Positions 23,903-32,500 of a stretch of 38,491 bases of DNA are shown one piece after another. Source of the DNA: Veillonellaceae bacterium (GTDB taxonomy: Bacteria; Bacillota; Negativicutes; Veillonellales; Veillonellaceae); the NCBI GenBank assembly GCA_900765165.1, contig CAAFQR010000006.1, positions 1 through 38,491 of the forward strand, written 5' to 3'. Positions within the stretch are counted from its first letter, which is position 1, and each line of letters starts with the position of its first letter. A program made the translations under genes and the position numbers. The notes beneath the pieces are model-generated. The model ran no database searches and was not told where the DNA came from. It saw only the letters and a list, made by a program, of their open reading frames with translations.

Positions 23903-24451
23903 TTATTTGCTGCTATTGCTGCTAGAGCTGTTACCGCTGCTCTGCTGCTGCGAAGCGTCAGTTGCCGGTTTAGCACCTTCGTTTAACTTCTTGCTTACCT
24001 GGTCCGTAATATCTACGCCACCATACAATACGTTAGCTTTATCCATAACTACGGTTAAGCCCTTAGCATCGCCAACAGCTTTAGCTGCATCGGAAATTTT
24101 CTGCTGAATGGATTTCTGCAATTCCATGCGTTTATCCTGTGCTTTTTGCTGCATCTGCTGAGCTAATTCGCTCTTCTGCTGGTCATTCATATTAGCGGAC
24201 TGCTGCTGGAACTGTTTGTTCAGTTCATTCTGGTAATCCTGCATTTGCTTAGTAGCATCTACAACAGCCGGGGTGTTTTCATTTAACAATTTAGACGTAT
24301 CAACAACGCCGATGCTGCTGCTCGTATCTGCGGCCATAGTCGGCGTAGCCATCTGCGTGTACGCCAAGGCGCCAACGCCGATGACGAAGATTACAGCGAC
24401 TATAAAGGAGACTACTTTTACATTCTTCTTGTTTGCGATTAATCGCATCAT
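23903..24451 (-). CDS. OmpH/Skp-like periplasmic chaperone
   Basis: 182 residues: an N-terminal hydrophobic segment (about 13-32) that may be a signal peptide cleaved near TMAAD, then SSSIGVVDTSKLLNENTP as in OmpH, a Gln-rich helical region (about 65-125), the shared end block GLTVVMDKANVLYGGVDITD, and a Ser/Asn/Gln tail. Length is close to Skp (about 160). AGAAGG lies eight bases before the ATG. It is the first of three related genes following bamA and the gene of unknown function; in proteobacteria skp likewise follows bamA. Confidence 0.87.
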   Translation of the reverse strand: MMRLIANKKNVKVVSFIVAVIFVIGVGALAYTQMATPTMAADTSSSIGVVDTSKLLNENTPAVVDATKQMQDYQNELNKQFQQQSANMNDQQKSELAQQMQQKAQDKRMELQKSIQQKISDAAKAVGDAKGLTVVMDKANVLYGGVDITDQVSKKLNEGAKPATDASQQQSSGNSSSSNSSK

Positions 24452-24509
24452 ACTAAAAACCTTCTTTCTGTGTAGTGATGGCTCCCCATTTCAAGGAACA
24501 CGACATCTG

Positions 24510-25778
24510 CTAGAGATGACCGATGAGGCGAAGCCATTGATTATCATCATCTACGACAAATTCCAAAGTCAAATAGCTGTGGACGTCGTAAGCGAGACCA
24601 AATTCATTGTGCTTAATATCCCAATCTCGCTGAGCCCGCAAGTGGAATCGTTCACCTAGGTCCTGGCGAATCCAGGTCCTGTTGAAATGATCTGACACAT
24701 TGTACTGATAGCCCAGCGTCGTGTAAGGCGCTACGCGGTACGAATAGGACGGTAGGAATTCCCACTTGTATGTCTGAGGATAGAACACGGTTTCTAAATA
24801 CAGCTCGCCGCGTCCCTGACGAACCCCGGTGTACGCTTTAAAGCCTACGTTGCGGTCCGTATGTCCCATATCGAGATAGCCATCGCCGCGCAAAATATAC
24901 TTCGATGAATCTACCTTGATGCGCAACACCGCATCAGTGCCTAAGAGCAAATCCGGTGTCATCACCAAGCCAAAGCGACTAACGGCGCGGCTTTTTGCCA
25001 GTTGGTCGGACACAGACGCCAAAATATCGCGTTCATGTCGCGCTACAAATGCAACCGGCACGCCTTCCCAGCTAGCCATGTAGCTATCAAAGCTTTGCTT
25101 AGTGGATAAAAATAAAATACCCGGCAAGGTAGACGATTCAATTTCGCTGCTGCCCTGTCGTATAACAGTGCCCTGAGGGATTAAGTACAGGTTAACCTTC
25201 GTAACCGCCCCAGGCGTTATGGATATTTGCGGTACAAATTCGGGCAGTACATCGGCCAAATCATCCCGTACAGTACGGCTTGCAATGGCTGTTACCCAGT
25301 CCACCGAATCCAGTGGTGCGCCCACCACAGTTTGCTCGATGCGACTGCGTACAGAGCCTAAATCGCTATCAACCATACGACGCGCTTCCGGTGATAAATT
25401 ACCGTAATCGATGTGTAGGTCAACCTGCTGCACTACCGGCCCATAAGGCTTAACCGTAACCGCTAATTGACCGTTAACGCCAGGCGTGATGGTCATGCCA
25501 TCTACGGTGTAGCCATACAAAATACGATTAATAATATCGGCGGTTACGCGACGATACGCATCAGTAGAGGCGGCAACCTCTGCTGTATCCTTGCCAACAT
25601 AAATATGATCAGCCGCTGTTTGCACCGCTGCTTGCATGCGTTTAGCCAACACCGGCGGCAAAGGCGTACCTTCACCGGTAACGGTGGCCGTTATCGATTC
25701 GATAGGCGCCGCCTGCACCGCAGACGTGGCCATGGCGGCTACCATAATAGCCGCCACGCCGAATCTGTATACTTTCAT
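24510..25778 (-). CDS. Exported protein of unknown function with beta-rich C-terminus, behind bamA
   Basis: I do not recognise this 422-residue protein. It has a clear signal peptide (about 1-23, ending AVQAAP). Residues 24-270 read as two or more alternating strand-helix-helix-strand units, e.g. IESITATVTG to QLAVTVKPYG and VVQQVDLHIDYG to AVTKVNLYLIPQ, which recalls POTRA-like modules. Residues about 280-422 are dense in amphipathic strands with aromatic ends (YLETVFYP, YKWEFLPSYSYRV, TTLGYQYNV, GERFHLRAQRDWDI, NEFGLAYDVHSYLTLEFVV), as in a small outer-membrane barrel or beta-layer. The ATG is two bases after the bamA stop with no good ribosome binding site, so translation is probably coupled to bamA. 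A BAM-associated role is inference from position. Confidence 0.75.
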   Translation of the reverse strand: MKVYRFGVAAIMVAAMATSAVQAAPIESITATVTGEGTPLPPVLAKRMQAAVQTAADHIYVGKDTAEVAASTDAYRRVTADIINRILYGYTVDGMTITPGVNGQLAVTVKPYGPVVQQVDLHIDYGNLSPEARRMVDSDLGSVRSRIEQTVVGAPLDSVDWVTAIASRTVRDDLADVLPEFVPQISITPGAVTKVNLYLIPQGTVIRQGSSEIESSTLPGILFLSTKQSFDSYMASWEGVPVAFVARHERDILASVSDQLAKSRAVSRFGLVMTPDLLLGTDAVLRIKVDSSKYILRGDGYLDMGHTDRNVGFKAYTGVRQGRGELYLETVFYPQTYKWEFLPSYSYRVAPYTTLGYQYNVSDHFNRTWIRQDLGERFHLRAQRDWDIKHNEFGLAYDVHSYLTLEFVVDDDNQWLRLIGHL

Positions 25779-25780
25779 AA

Positions 25781-27886
25781 TTAGAACTGTCCGCCGAAGC
25801 TAAAGTGGAATTTTCTGTCGTTCTTACCAATACCATAGTCAAGACGAATCGGTCCAATCGGGGTGGTTACGCGGATACCGGCACCAACGCCAACGTTGAA
25901 GGACGTTTTGTCATACGGTTTGTACCACAGAACGTTCGGCGCATCCCATGCGTCACCGATATCGGTGAAGAGAACGCCGGATACTTTATTGAACAACGGT
26001 ACACGATATTCAACCGTAGCGTTGTACATTTTCTTACCACGGAACTGATCGTCTTCGTAGCCACGCAAGGAGTCAGCACCACCAACGGTGAACAACTGGC
26101 TGTACGGTACATCGCCCTGAGCGAAGCCTAAGCGGGCACGGAATGCCAATACCTGGCCCTTGCCGATGGATTTGTACGTACGATATTCGCCGGTGAATTT
26201 GTAGTAATCGAAGTCACCGCCGAAGCCATGGCCGGCCCACTGTACAGTGGTGGAAATACGACGACCGCGGGTCGGATCGTAGATGTTATCACGGGAATCA
26301 TAAACCTTCTGCCACGTAGCACTGTTCGTACGACCGAAGTTCTTGCCAATATAATTGTCTTTAGCAAAGTCATAGCCATTATTGTAAGCGTAGTCGCTAC
26401 CTAAGTCATAGCGATAACCGCTCATGTTATCCGAATCATAAATCCAGCTATCCTTACGGCTTTCCAATGTCAAGTAGTCACGAGTGAATTCACCGGTTTG
26501 ACGGCCCAAGGAAATGTTGAAGCCCTTCTGGCCTTTAACGTATTCAGATACGTCATTACCATGACCATCATAGTCAGTGTACGCATCGCGGCGGTCGAAG
26601 ATAGTAACGCCTAAGGACGTAGCCTTGTCGTCAATCCACGGACGCAAGTACGATACGGAGTAGTTACGGTAACCGGCGGTACCACCGAATTCCCAGTGAA
26701 CCTTAACCTTGTCACCGGTACCACGCAAGTTATCTTCACCAACTTCGACGATACCAACCATACCGTCCGAATCAGAGTAGCCGGCACCTAAAGTAATGGT
26801 ACCCGTTTTATGTTCCAATACGTCCACTTCGATAACGATCTTGTCCGGCGTAGAGCCTTCCAACAAACGAACGTTAACATCATCAAAGTAGCCCAAGTTG
26901 TATACTTTTTCAATAGAACGACGAACCAAGAACTTGTTGAACGGCTGGCCCTTCTTCTGGTTGAATTCGCGGAGAATTACATAATCCTTCGTCTTCTTAT
27001 TGCCATGTACTACAATGTCTTCTACGGTGCCTTCGTTGATCACTACATGCAAGGTACCGTTCTTATCAACAGTCATATCCGTTACATGAGCCATCATGTA
27101 GCCATCACGCTGGTACGCTGCATTAATACCCTGAATACGTTCGCCAACAGCTACGGTATTTAATACGGTGCCCGGCTGAACCTGCATGTATTTTCTGAGC
27201 ATATCGCTGCTATAAATAGTGTTACCTTCGAATTCTACGGCTTTAACAACCGGATTCAAGGTAACATTGTAATTAATTTTTACGCCTTCCGGTACATTGG
27301 TGAATACCGGATGGATTTCGGAAATAACCCCAGAGGAACCTAAGGTTACGATGTCGCTTTTAACACCATTGATGGAAAGCTTATCGCCGATTTTTTCCGG
27401 CAATTTAGAAACAGCCGTAGCTGCTACGGACGGTTCCAAGCCCTGAATAGTAATGCCGGTAATCGTACGGCCTACGTACGGCTGAATCTGTTCATCCGTT
27501 ACGCCCGTATAATACTGGGCCTGCGGCGTCGTAATCGGTGTAGTTACCCCCGCAGCCTGCTGGGCCTGCAAGTTATCGCCGCCAGCATTCGTAACCGTTA
27601 ATACGGCTTTATCTTTCGTTGCCAAGGAAGAGTTATCCAATTCCTTCTGCTTAGCTGCTTCCGCATCAGCCTTCTGGGCTTCGGAAATACCGCCACGCGC
27701 TGCAGAAATTGCTTCAGCCGCTGCGGCATCCTGTTCAGCAGCAATCGTTGCGGCCGTCTTCTTCTGCGTACCGCCAATGGATTTTGTATCACTGTAAGTC
27801 ATGTCAGCTGCCAATACGCAACTGCCGCTTACCGCCGTCAGCACGGCCACTGCCAACAGGTTCTTATAGGCTCTCTTTTTAATCAT
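25781..27886 (-). CDS. bamA: Outer-membrane protein assembly factor BamA
   Basis: Essential Omp85 protein that inserts beta-barrels into the outer membrane. The 701 residues comprise a signal peptide (about 1-26), an Ala/Gln/Lys-rich low-complexity stretch (about 27-135), three POTRA domains (about 140-212, 213-287 and 288-363) and a C-terminal barrel (about 364-701) with the loop-6 motif SLRGYEDDQFRG (about 616-627) and terminal aromatic FSFGGQF. E. coli BamA has five POTRA domains, so this is a shorter type. AGGAGG lies ten bases before the ATG. It follows the membrane protein at 27921-28499 and precedes the unknown exported protein and three Skp-like genes, forming an outer-membrane protein assembly operon. 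Confidence 0.95.
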   Translation of the reverse strand: MIKKRAYKNLLAVAVLTAVSGSCVLAADMTYSDTKSIGGTQKKTAATIAAEQDAAAAEAISAARGGISEAQKADAEAAKQKELDNSSLATKDKAVLTVTNAGGDNLQAQQAAGVTTPITTPQAQYYTGVTDEQIQPYVGRTITGITIQGLEPSVAATAVSKLPEKIGDKLSINGVKSDIVTLGSSGVISEIHPVFTNVPEGVKINYNVTLNPVVKAVEFEGNTIYSSDMLRKYMQVQPGTVLNTVAVGERIQGINAAYQRDGYMMAHVTDMTVDKNGTLHVVINEGTVEDIVVHGNKKTKDYVILREFNQKKGQPFNKFLVRRSIEKVYNLGYFDDVNVRLLEGSTPDKIVIEVDVLEHKTGTITLGAGYSDSDGMVGIVEVGEDNLRGTGDKVKVHWEFGGTAGYRNYSVSYLRPWIDDKATSLGVTIFDRRDAYTDYDGHGNDVSEYVKGQKGFNISLGRQTGEFTRDYLTLESRKDSWIYDSDNMSGYRYDLGSDYAYNNGYDFAKDNYIGKNFGRTNSATWQKVYDSRDNIYDPTRGRRISTTVQWAGHGFGGDFDYYKFTGEYRTYKSIGKGQVLAFRARLGFAQGDVPYSQLFTVGGADSLRGYEDDQFRGKKMYNATVEYRVPLFNKVSGVLFTDIGDAWDAPNVLWYKPYDKTSFNVGVGAGIRVTTPIGPIRLDYGIGKNDRKFHFSFGGQF

Positions 27887-27920
27887 TATCGCACATCCTC
27901 CTAAAAATCAGTTTGTGTTA

Positions 27921-28499
27921 CTATTGACCGCGCAAACTGCGTCCACCGTCTCTGACGGCTGCCCGAATTTGCGAATCACTCATGACAGAAGTTTCAGATA
28001 CTGCACTCTTTTGTACCGTCGTATCAGCACTGTGCGTAGCCTCTACAGCCGGTGCGCTTGGTGCAGTTGTGGCGGTTGCCGTTGCATCTTGCGATGCAGT
28101 TACTTCGGATGTCGGCGGTGCCGTTGCCGTGTCACCCTTAGGAGAAGTACTCACGGTAGCAGGCGCTGCCGACTGAACCGCAGCCGGTGTTGTTGCTTCT
28201 GTCGTTGCCGTCGTATCGATGGGCTTTGGCGCTGTAGGCGCCGGATGGTGGCCTAAAGGACCTATTGCATATGCCACACCAATAATCACAACACAGCCTA
28301 AGGCAACTAATGCCTTGCGATTGCGCCGCCATATCGATGGCGCTGCCGACTCTTCAAGACGTCGAAGCTCAGCCTTCGCTAGCATAACCTGTAACTGACC
28401 CTTAGCCGATGAATCTTCGGCATAGGCCTGTTCAGCCTTAGACAACCACGCTTTAGCGGCTTGTATTCGTTTTTTGCTGTCAGTGTCTGTCCGCTCCAT
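27921..28499 (-). CDS. Single-pass membrane protein with Thr/Ala/Pro-rich extracytoplasmic tail, function unknown
   Basis: 192 residues without a family I can name. The N-terminal 70 are charged and helical (AKAWLSKAEQAYAED, MLAKAELRRLEE). Positive residues (WRRNRK) precede one membrane helix (about 69-87, ALVALGCVVIIGVAYAIG). The rest, about 105 residues, is a Thr/Ala/Pro/Ser-rich, probably disordered chain ending SDSQIRAAVRDGGRSLRGQ. The topology is cytoplasmic head, inner-membrane helix and periplasmic linker, similar in plan to TonB-like or anti-sigma proteins, though no zinc-finger or TonB motif is seen. AGGGGG precedes the ATG. It heads the bamA operon behind its own promoter. Confidence 0.7.
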   Translation of the reverse strand: MERTDTDSKKRIQAAKAWLSKAEQAYAEDSSAKGQLQVMLAKAELRRLEESAAPSIWRRNRKALVALGCVVIIGVAYAIGPLGHHPAPTAPKPIDTTATTEATTPAAVQSAAPATVSTSPKGDTATAPPTSEVTASQDATATATTAPSAPAVEATHSADTTVQKSAVSETSVMSDSQIRAAVRDGGRSLRGQ

Positions 28500-28579
28500 G
28501 TGAGCATCCCCCTTTCATACTTATACTATCGTACGAAGGGGTGATTTTGTGAACTACTAATTTCACTTAAATCCTTTTT

Positions 28580-28588
28580 ATTATAGCA
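28580..28588 (-). promoter_or_regulatory. Extended -10 promoter of the bamA operon
   Basis: The minus strand reads TGCTATAAT: a perfect -10 (28580-28585) with a TGn extension (28586-28588). No strong -35. The start would be near 28573, giving a leader of about 75 bases that contains a second, weaker -10-like sequence. Confidence 0.6.
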
Positions 28589-28614
28589 TACCTGGTTGTT
28601 TTTATTAATACTTT

Positions 28615-28662
28615 TCTCAAAAAGAACAGCACCACCGCAATAAAAATTGTGATGATGCTGTC
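28615..28662 (-). terminator. Strong Rho-independent terminator after the sigma factor gene
   Basis: A long stem on the minus strand (about 15 pairs including two G-T wobbles and one mismatch, 28626-28661) closes on a TTTT loop and is followed by TTCTTTTTG. A T run (GCGTTTTTA) also follows on the plus strand, so it could work both ways. It separates the sigma factor from the bamA operon. Confidence 0.82.
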
Positions 28663-28729
28663 GCGTTTTTACGTATATTAATGTACAGTTCGCCTTGTGA
28701 AATAAACACCCGCGGCGCACGGCTAGCCG

Positions 28730-29359
28730 CTACTTCCACGCTTGCCGCGTGCGAGCCAGCATGCCACGCAAGCGCTTTATGCCTTGACGATGCAAGCGAT
28801 GAATATAGCTGTTACTGGTTTCCAGTTCACCGGCCACCGAAGCAATGGACCGATCTTCCAAATAGACCTGTTCCATTACGTGGCGTTCCCGGCCCGGCAA
28901 GCGTTCTAGCGCCGCCGTTACCAGCGTGTGATACGTTTCCGTCTCTACAGTTTGCTCCGTAGATGGACCTTCATCCGGTAACTGTTCCCACCAATATTCG
29001 TCTTCTTCACCTTCGCCGGCCATAACGATGCCGGATTTACCTTCCTTGCGGAGAAAATCCAATATACGACCGCGAATGCGATGCACCGCATAAAGGGAAA
29101 AGGCTACGCCTTTTGATACATCAAAACGTTCCACCGCTTCGATGAGACCAACCGTGCCTTCTTGGACACAGTCCATGACGTCGGCTACAGCGTTCCGGTA
29201 CCGCAGTGCTTCACGGAACACCAACGGCTGATAATGCTCGATGAGAGTTGCCCGGGCTTCGCTATCGTCGTTGTCGCGATAGTCGTGCCACAGCTTCGCT
29301 TCCACGTCCGGTGCCAATAATTCGATTTTATCTAACTCCGCCATGTACTCTGCTAGCAT
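28730..29359 (-). CDS. Sigma-70 family RNA polymerase sigma factor (FliA/SigF-like)
   Basis: 209 residues with regions 2 and 4 of the sigma-70 family. Region 2 (about 33-105) has DVMDCVQEGTVGLIEAVERFDV and FSLYAVHRIRGRILDFLRKEG, whose RIRGxILDxLR form resembles FliA, WhiG and SigF. A short acidic linker (GEGEEDEYWWEQLPDEG) replaces region 3. Region 4 (about 145-205) has LPGRERHVMEQVYLEDRS and a helix-turn-helix SIASVAGELETSNSYIHRLH. The ATG at 29359 lies ten bases after AAAGGAGG; a TTG at 29365 is also possible. No anti-sigma factor is adjacent. Its place between tamB and the bamA operon suggests control of envelope genes, which is inference. Confidence 0.9.
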   Translation of the reverse strand: MLAEYMAELDKIELLAPDVEAKLWHDYRDNDDSEARATLIEHYQPLVFREALRYRNAVADVMDCVQEGTVGLIEAVERFDVSKGVAFSLYAVHRIRGRILDFLRKEGKSGIVMAGEGEEDEYWWEQLPDEGPSTEQTVETETYHTLVTAALERLPGRERHVMEQVYLEDRSIASVAGELETSNSYIHRLHRQGIKRLRGMLARTRQAWK

Positions 29360-29561
29360 GGGCAACTCCCCTCCTTTCGTAGCTATACCTTCACAGTTCC
29401 ATTAACAATTAATCAACATCAATCATCATGTTTTATGATATAAGCCTTAACTGAAGCTATCATGAAGGACACCATAAAACAATCTTACTACATACCAAGC
29501 TATCCGTTATAGTACGCACCAACCAAAACTATTGGCCACTGCGCCTAGCCAGTCGCTAAGC

Positions 29562-32500
29562 CTAGAAATCACTATGCCAACGGACGCCGGCAAAGGAATT
29601 CGAGTCGCGGTTATTATAGCCGCTGGTCCGACTGCCATAGAGGCTGAAGTGGCTATTAATATCATAGGACAAGCTGTATTTATTGCCGCTGTTGTTAAGG
29701 CCGCGAGACATAGTGAGCATCATATTCGGCAACAAATATTTACCAATTTCAATGTTGTAATAGTTATTGGTGCTCTTATTGATTGGTTCACTCTGGTCCA
29801 AAGAACCGGTCGTAATATTAATCAAATCGAGACCTAAACTACCCTTCACGGAACCTTCTACGTAGCCAAGTACAGCTGATTTAAGACCGGCTGCGAGCAA
29901 GGCGTTCGCATCCTGCGACGTAAATTCGCTGGAGTTACCATTGCTGTAACCGAACGTTAACAGTGAAATAATCTGACGTTCTTCTAGGTGCGGGTCGGAA
30001 TTTAATTTCAGATCCATATGGTCCACCGGCCCTTTAACGCCAAGGAAAATCATATACGACGAAACGCGGGCATTGGCCATCAAGTCTAAATACGGCAAGA
30101 AGCTGCCCGGCTGGAAGCTGGCTTCACCTTTACCAATGCGGAACGAGTTATTGAGGTATTTAATCGTACCATTGGCTACGGTAAACTTGCCTTCAATATT
30201 CGGTAATTCCGTAGTGCCGCCAATATAGGCGGAACCTGGTTCCATCGTAATATCGTACAACCCGCCGCTGTAGAGATTAACCTTCTTACCTACGTTAACG
30301 GTAATATCTAAGCCTAACGGACTGCCACCGCCAGCCGTATCAAAGGACAACGGAATAGCAATAGTATCCTTTTCAAGGTCAATATGACCGGTTACAGTAG
30401 GCAAGCCGTTCTTTTCAACGAAGCCAATTTCACCATTCAACGGACCTTTGAAATAATCATGTATGAGTTCAAGGTTATTGAACTGAACGACGCCGGAGTA
30501 GGACTTCAATGTCGTCCCTTCCCAAGCAATGTCACCGGACAAGCCCATGTTGCCCTTGCCCATATCGGCACCGCCTAAGAGCTCTGCCTTAGTGCCGGTA
30601 AAGCGAATTTGCGCATTTACGTTCTTCAACGGATTCTTAACGCCTCTGAAACCAATAAGGCCATTGGCCACACTGATGGTGCCGTTCGCTTCCGGATGCG
30701 TATAAGAACCGGTAATATGAACTTTACCCTTCAACGGACCTACACCTTCCGTTACCATCGGCGTCATCAACGGCAACACCGCAAGGTCCGCATCATTGAC
30801 GTCAACCACTAGGTCCATAGCCGACTTATCCCCTGGCGGCAAATAAGACGACGTGTACAAAGCGGCGAGCGGAATATCGCCATAAATCTTAGATTTATAC
30901 TGACCGCGCTGACCAACGAGCTGCTGAATCTTGATAACCTTGTCTTCCATAGTAGCCATAGCGTAAACGCGGTCAACGAAGACACCGTTATAGGTTGCAT
31001 TCGTCATATCAGCGGACAATTCTACCTTCGGGTTCCTCGTTTCACCACTTACATTGGCGATGAAATTCAAATTCCCCGTTAACGGAATTTCCTTACCCGT
31101 AATCGGCAATAACAGCGACAGGTCTACTTTATTCGCTGCAATCTGAATATCTGTCTTCCCATCCAAATCGGCATGACCGGCAGCAGCAAGCATGCCATCA
31201 CCAACGGGAACCTGGAATGTGTTTACCGTAAAGCGGCGATTCTGCAACGCCACATCCACCTGAGACGTGCCGAGCAAATGATCACCAACGGTCAAGTCAT
31301 CGATGGTGCCCTTCAACGCGATGTCAGGGTTCTTCAGATTGCCGCCTAAATCGACACGGCCGTTGATAAGACCGGTCGTATTATGAAGCTTCACGCCAGC
31401 TAAGTTGGTTAAGCTCGTCAAATCGCCATCATTCATGGTTGCGTAACCGAATAACCGATGTTCGCCGGTTAAGGTCATGCCGCCTTGGAGGACGAATTTC
31501 CCTTTTTCGCCTTGGTCAAAGCCAAGGTTCTTGAAGTTGACAACGGTCGGGTCCACATACACACTACCACGGACATTCGTCAAAACGGTACCGTTAATGC
31601 GAAGCTTGTCAGATCCGATGTTACCTTCGAAAATTGGCTTATCTGTCGTGCCGGACAAATGACCTTCCGCCGTCAAGTAGCCATGAACGTCAGCGTAGTC
31701 CTTAAGCCACGGTGCCAAGTAGATCTTGTCGCCGAACACGTTGAAGTCCAGCGTCTTGCCTTTCATAGTACCGCCGCCGTAGAAGGATGCGCCGTATGCC
31801 GAGGCAGTCAAATTGCGAACCGTTAGCGTATCGCCTTGATAGCGCACGCCAAACTCAACATCACTGAACAGCTTACCATAAACAGAGCCGTCCCAGGCGT
31901 GAATATGAGCCCGCACCAGCGGATTCGACATGGTGCCCTGAATATGTGCCCGTGCAGACAACCAACCAGTAATAGGCAGGTCCGTAAATGACTTCGCCAC
32001 GTTTTCAATGCGCACCGTTTCCGCTTGCGCCCGAATGTCGATGGCTTTATCGCCCGTAAGGTTCGCCGTACCGGTTACCGTGTAATAGCCGTGACCATCC
32101 TGCAAGAAGCCTTGCTTAATGGTGGCCACGTTATTTTCAATGGCCAAGTCACCAAATAACCGGTCGTAGTGCACGCCGGCAATGTGACCGCCGTCGGAGG
32201 ATACCTTCGCCACCACATTAGGATTGCTCAGCGCACCGGACACGTGACCGGTTACGGTAGCCGTACCGTCCAAGGACTGACCTACGTAGCTTTGTAATTC
32301 GCTAAGCGGCAAGCCGGAGCCATTGAAGCTCAAATCTACCGCATCCGTCGATGCCGTGCCATATGCTGTGAAATGACCAGCCCCCATGGTACCGTTCAAG
32401 TAATCAATGGTGTACTGACCATTAGTGCCACGAATCTGCGCATCGGCAGAATCTAAGGTAATGCCTTGTGCCGAAATATTCGTGCCTTTCAAGTTAGCCT

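Noticed and set aside
27921..28499. TonB-like protein
   Set aside because: The membrane helix plus Pro-rich tail fits loosely, but there is no C-terminal TonB domain, and ExbB/ExbD genes are absent.
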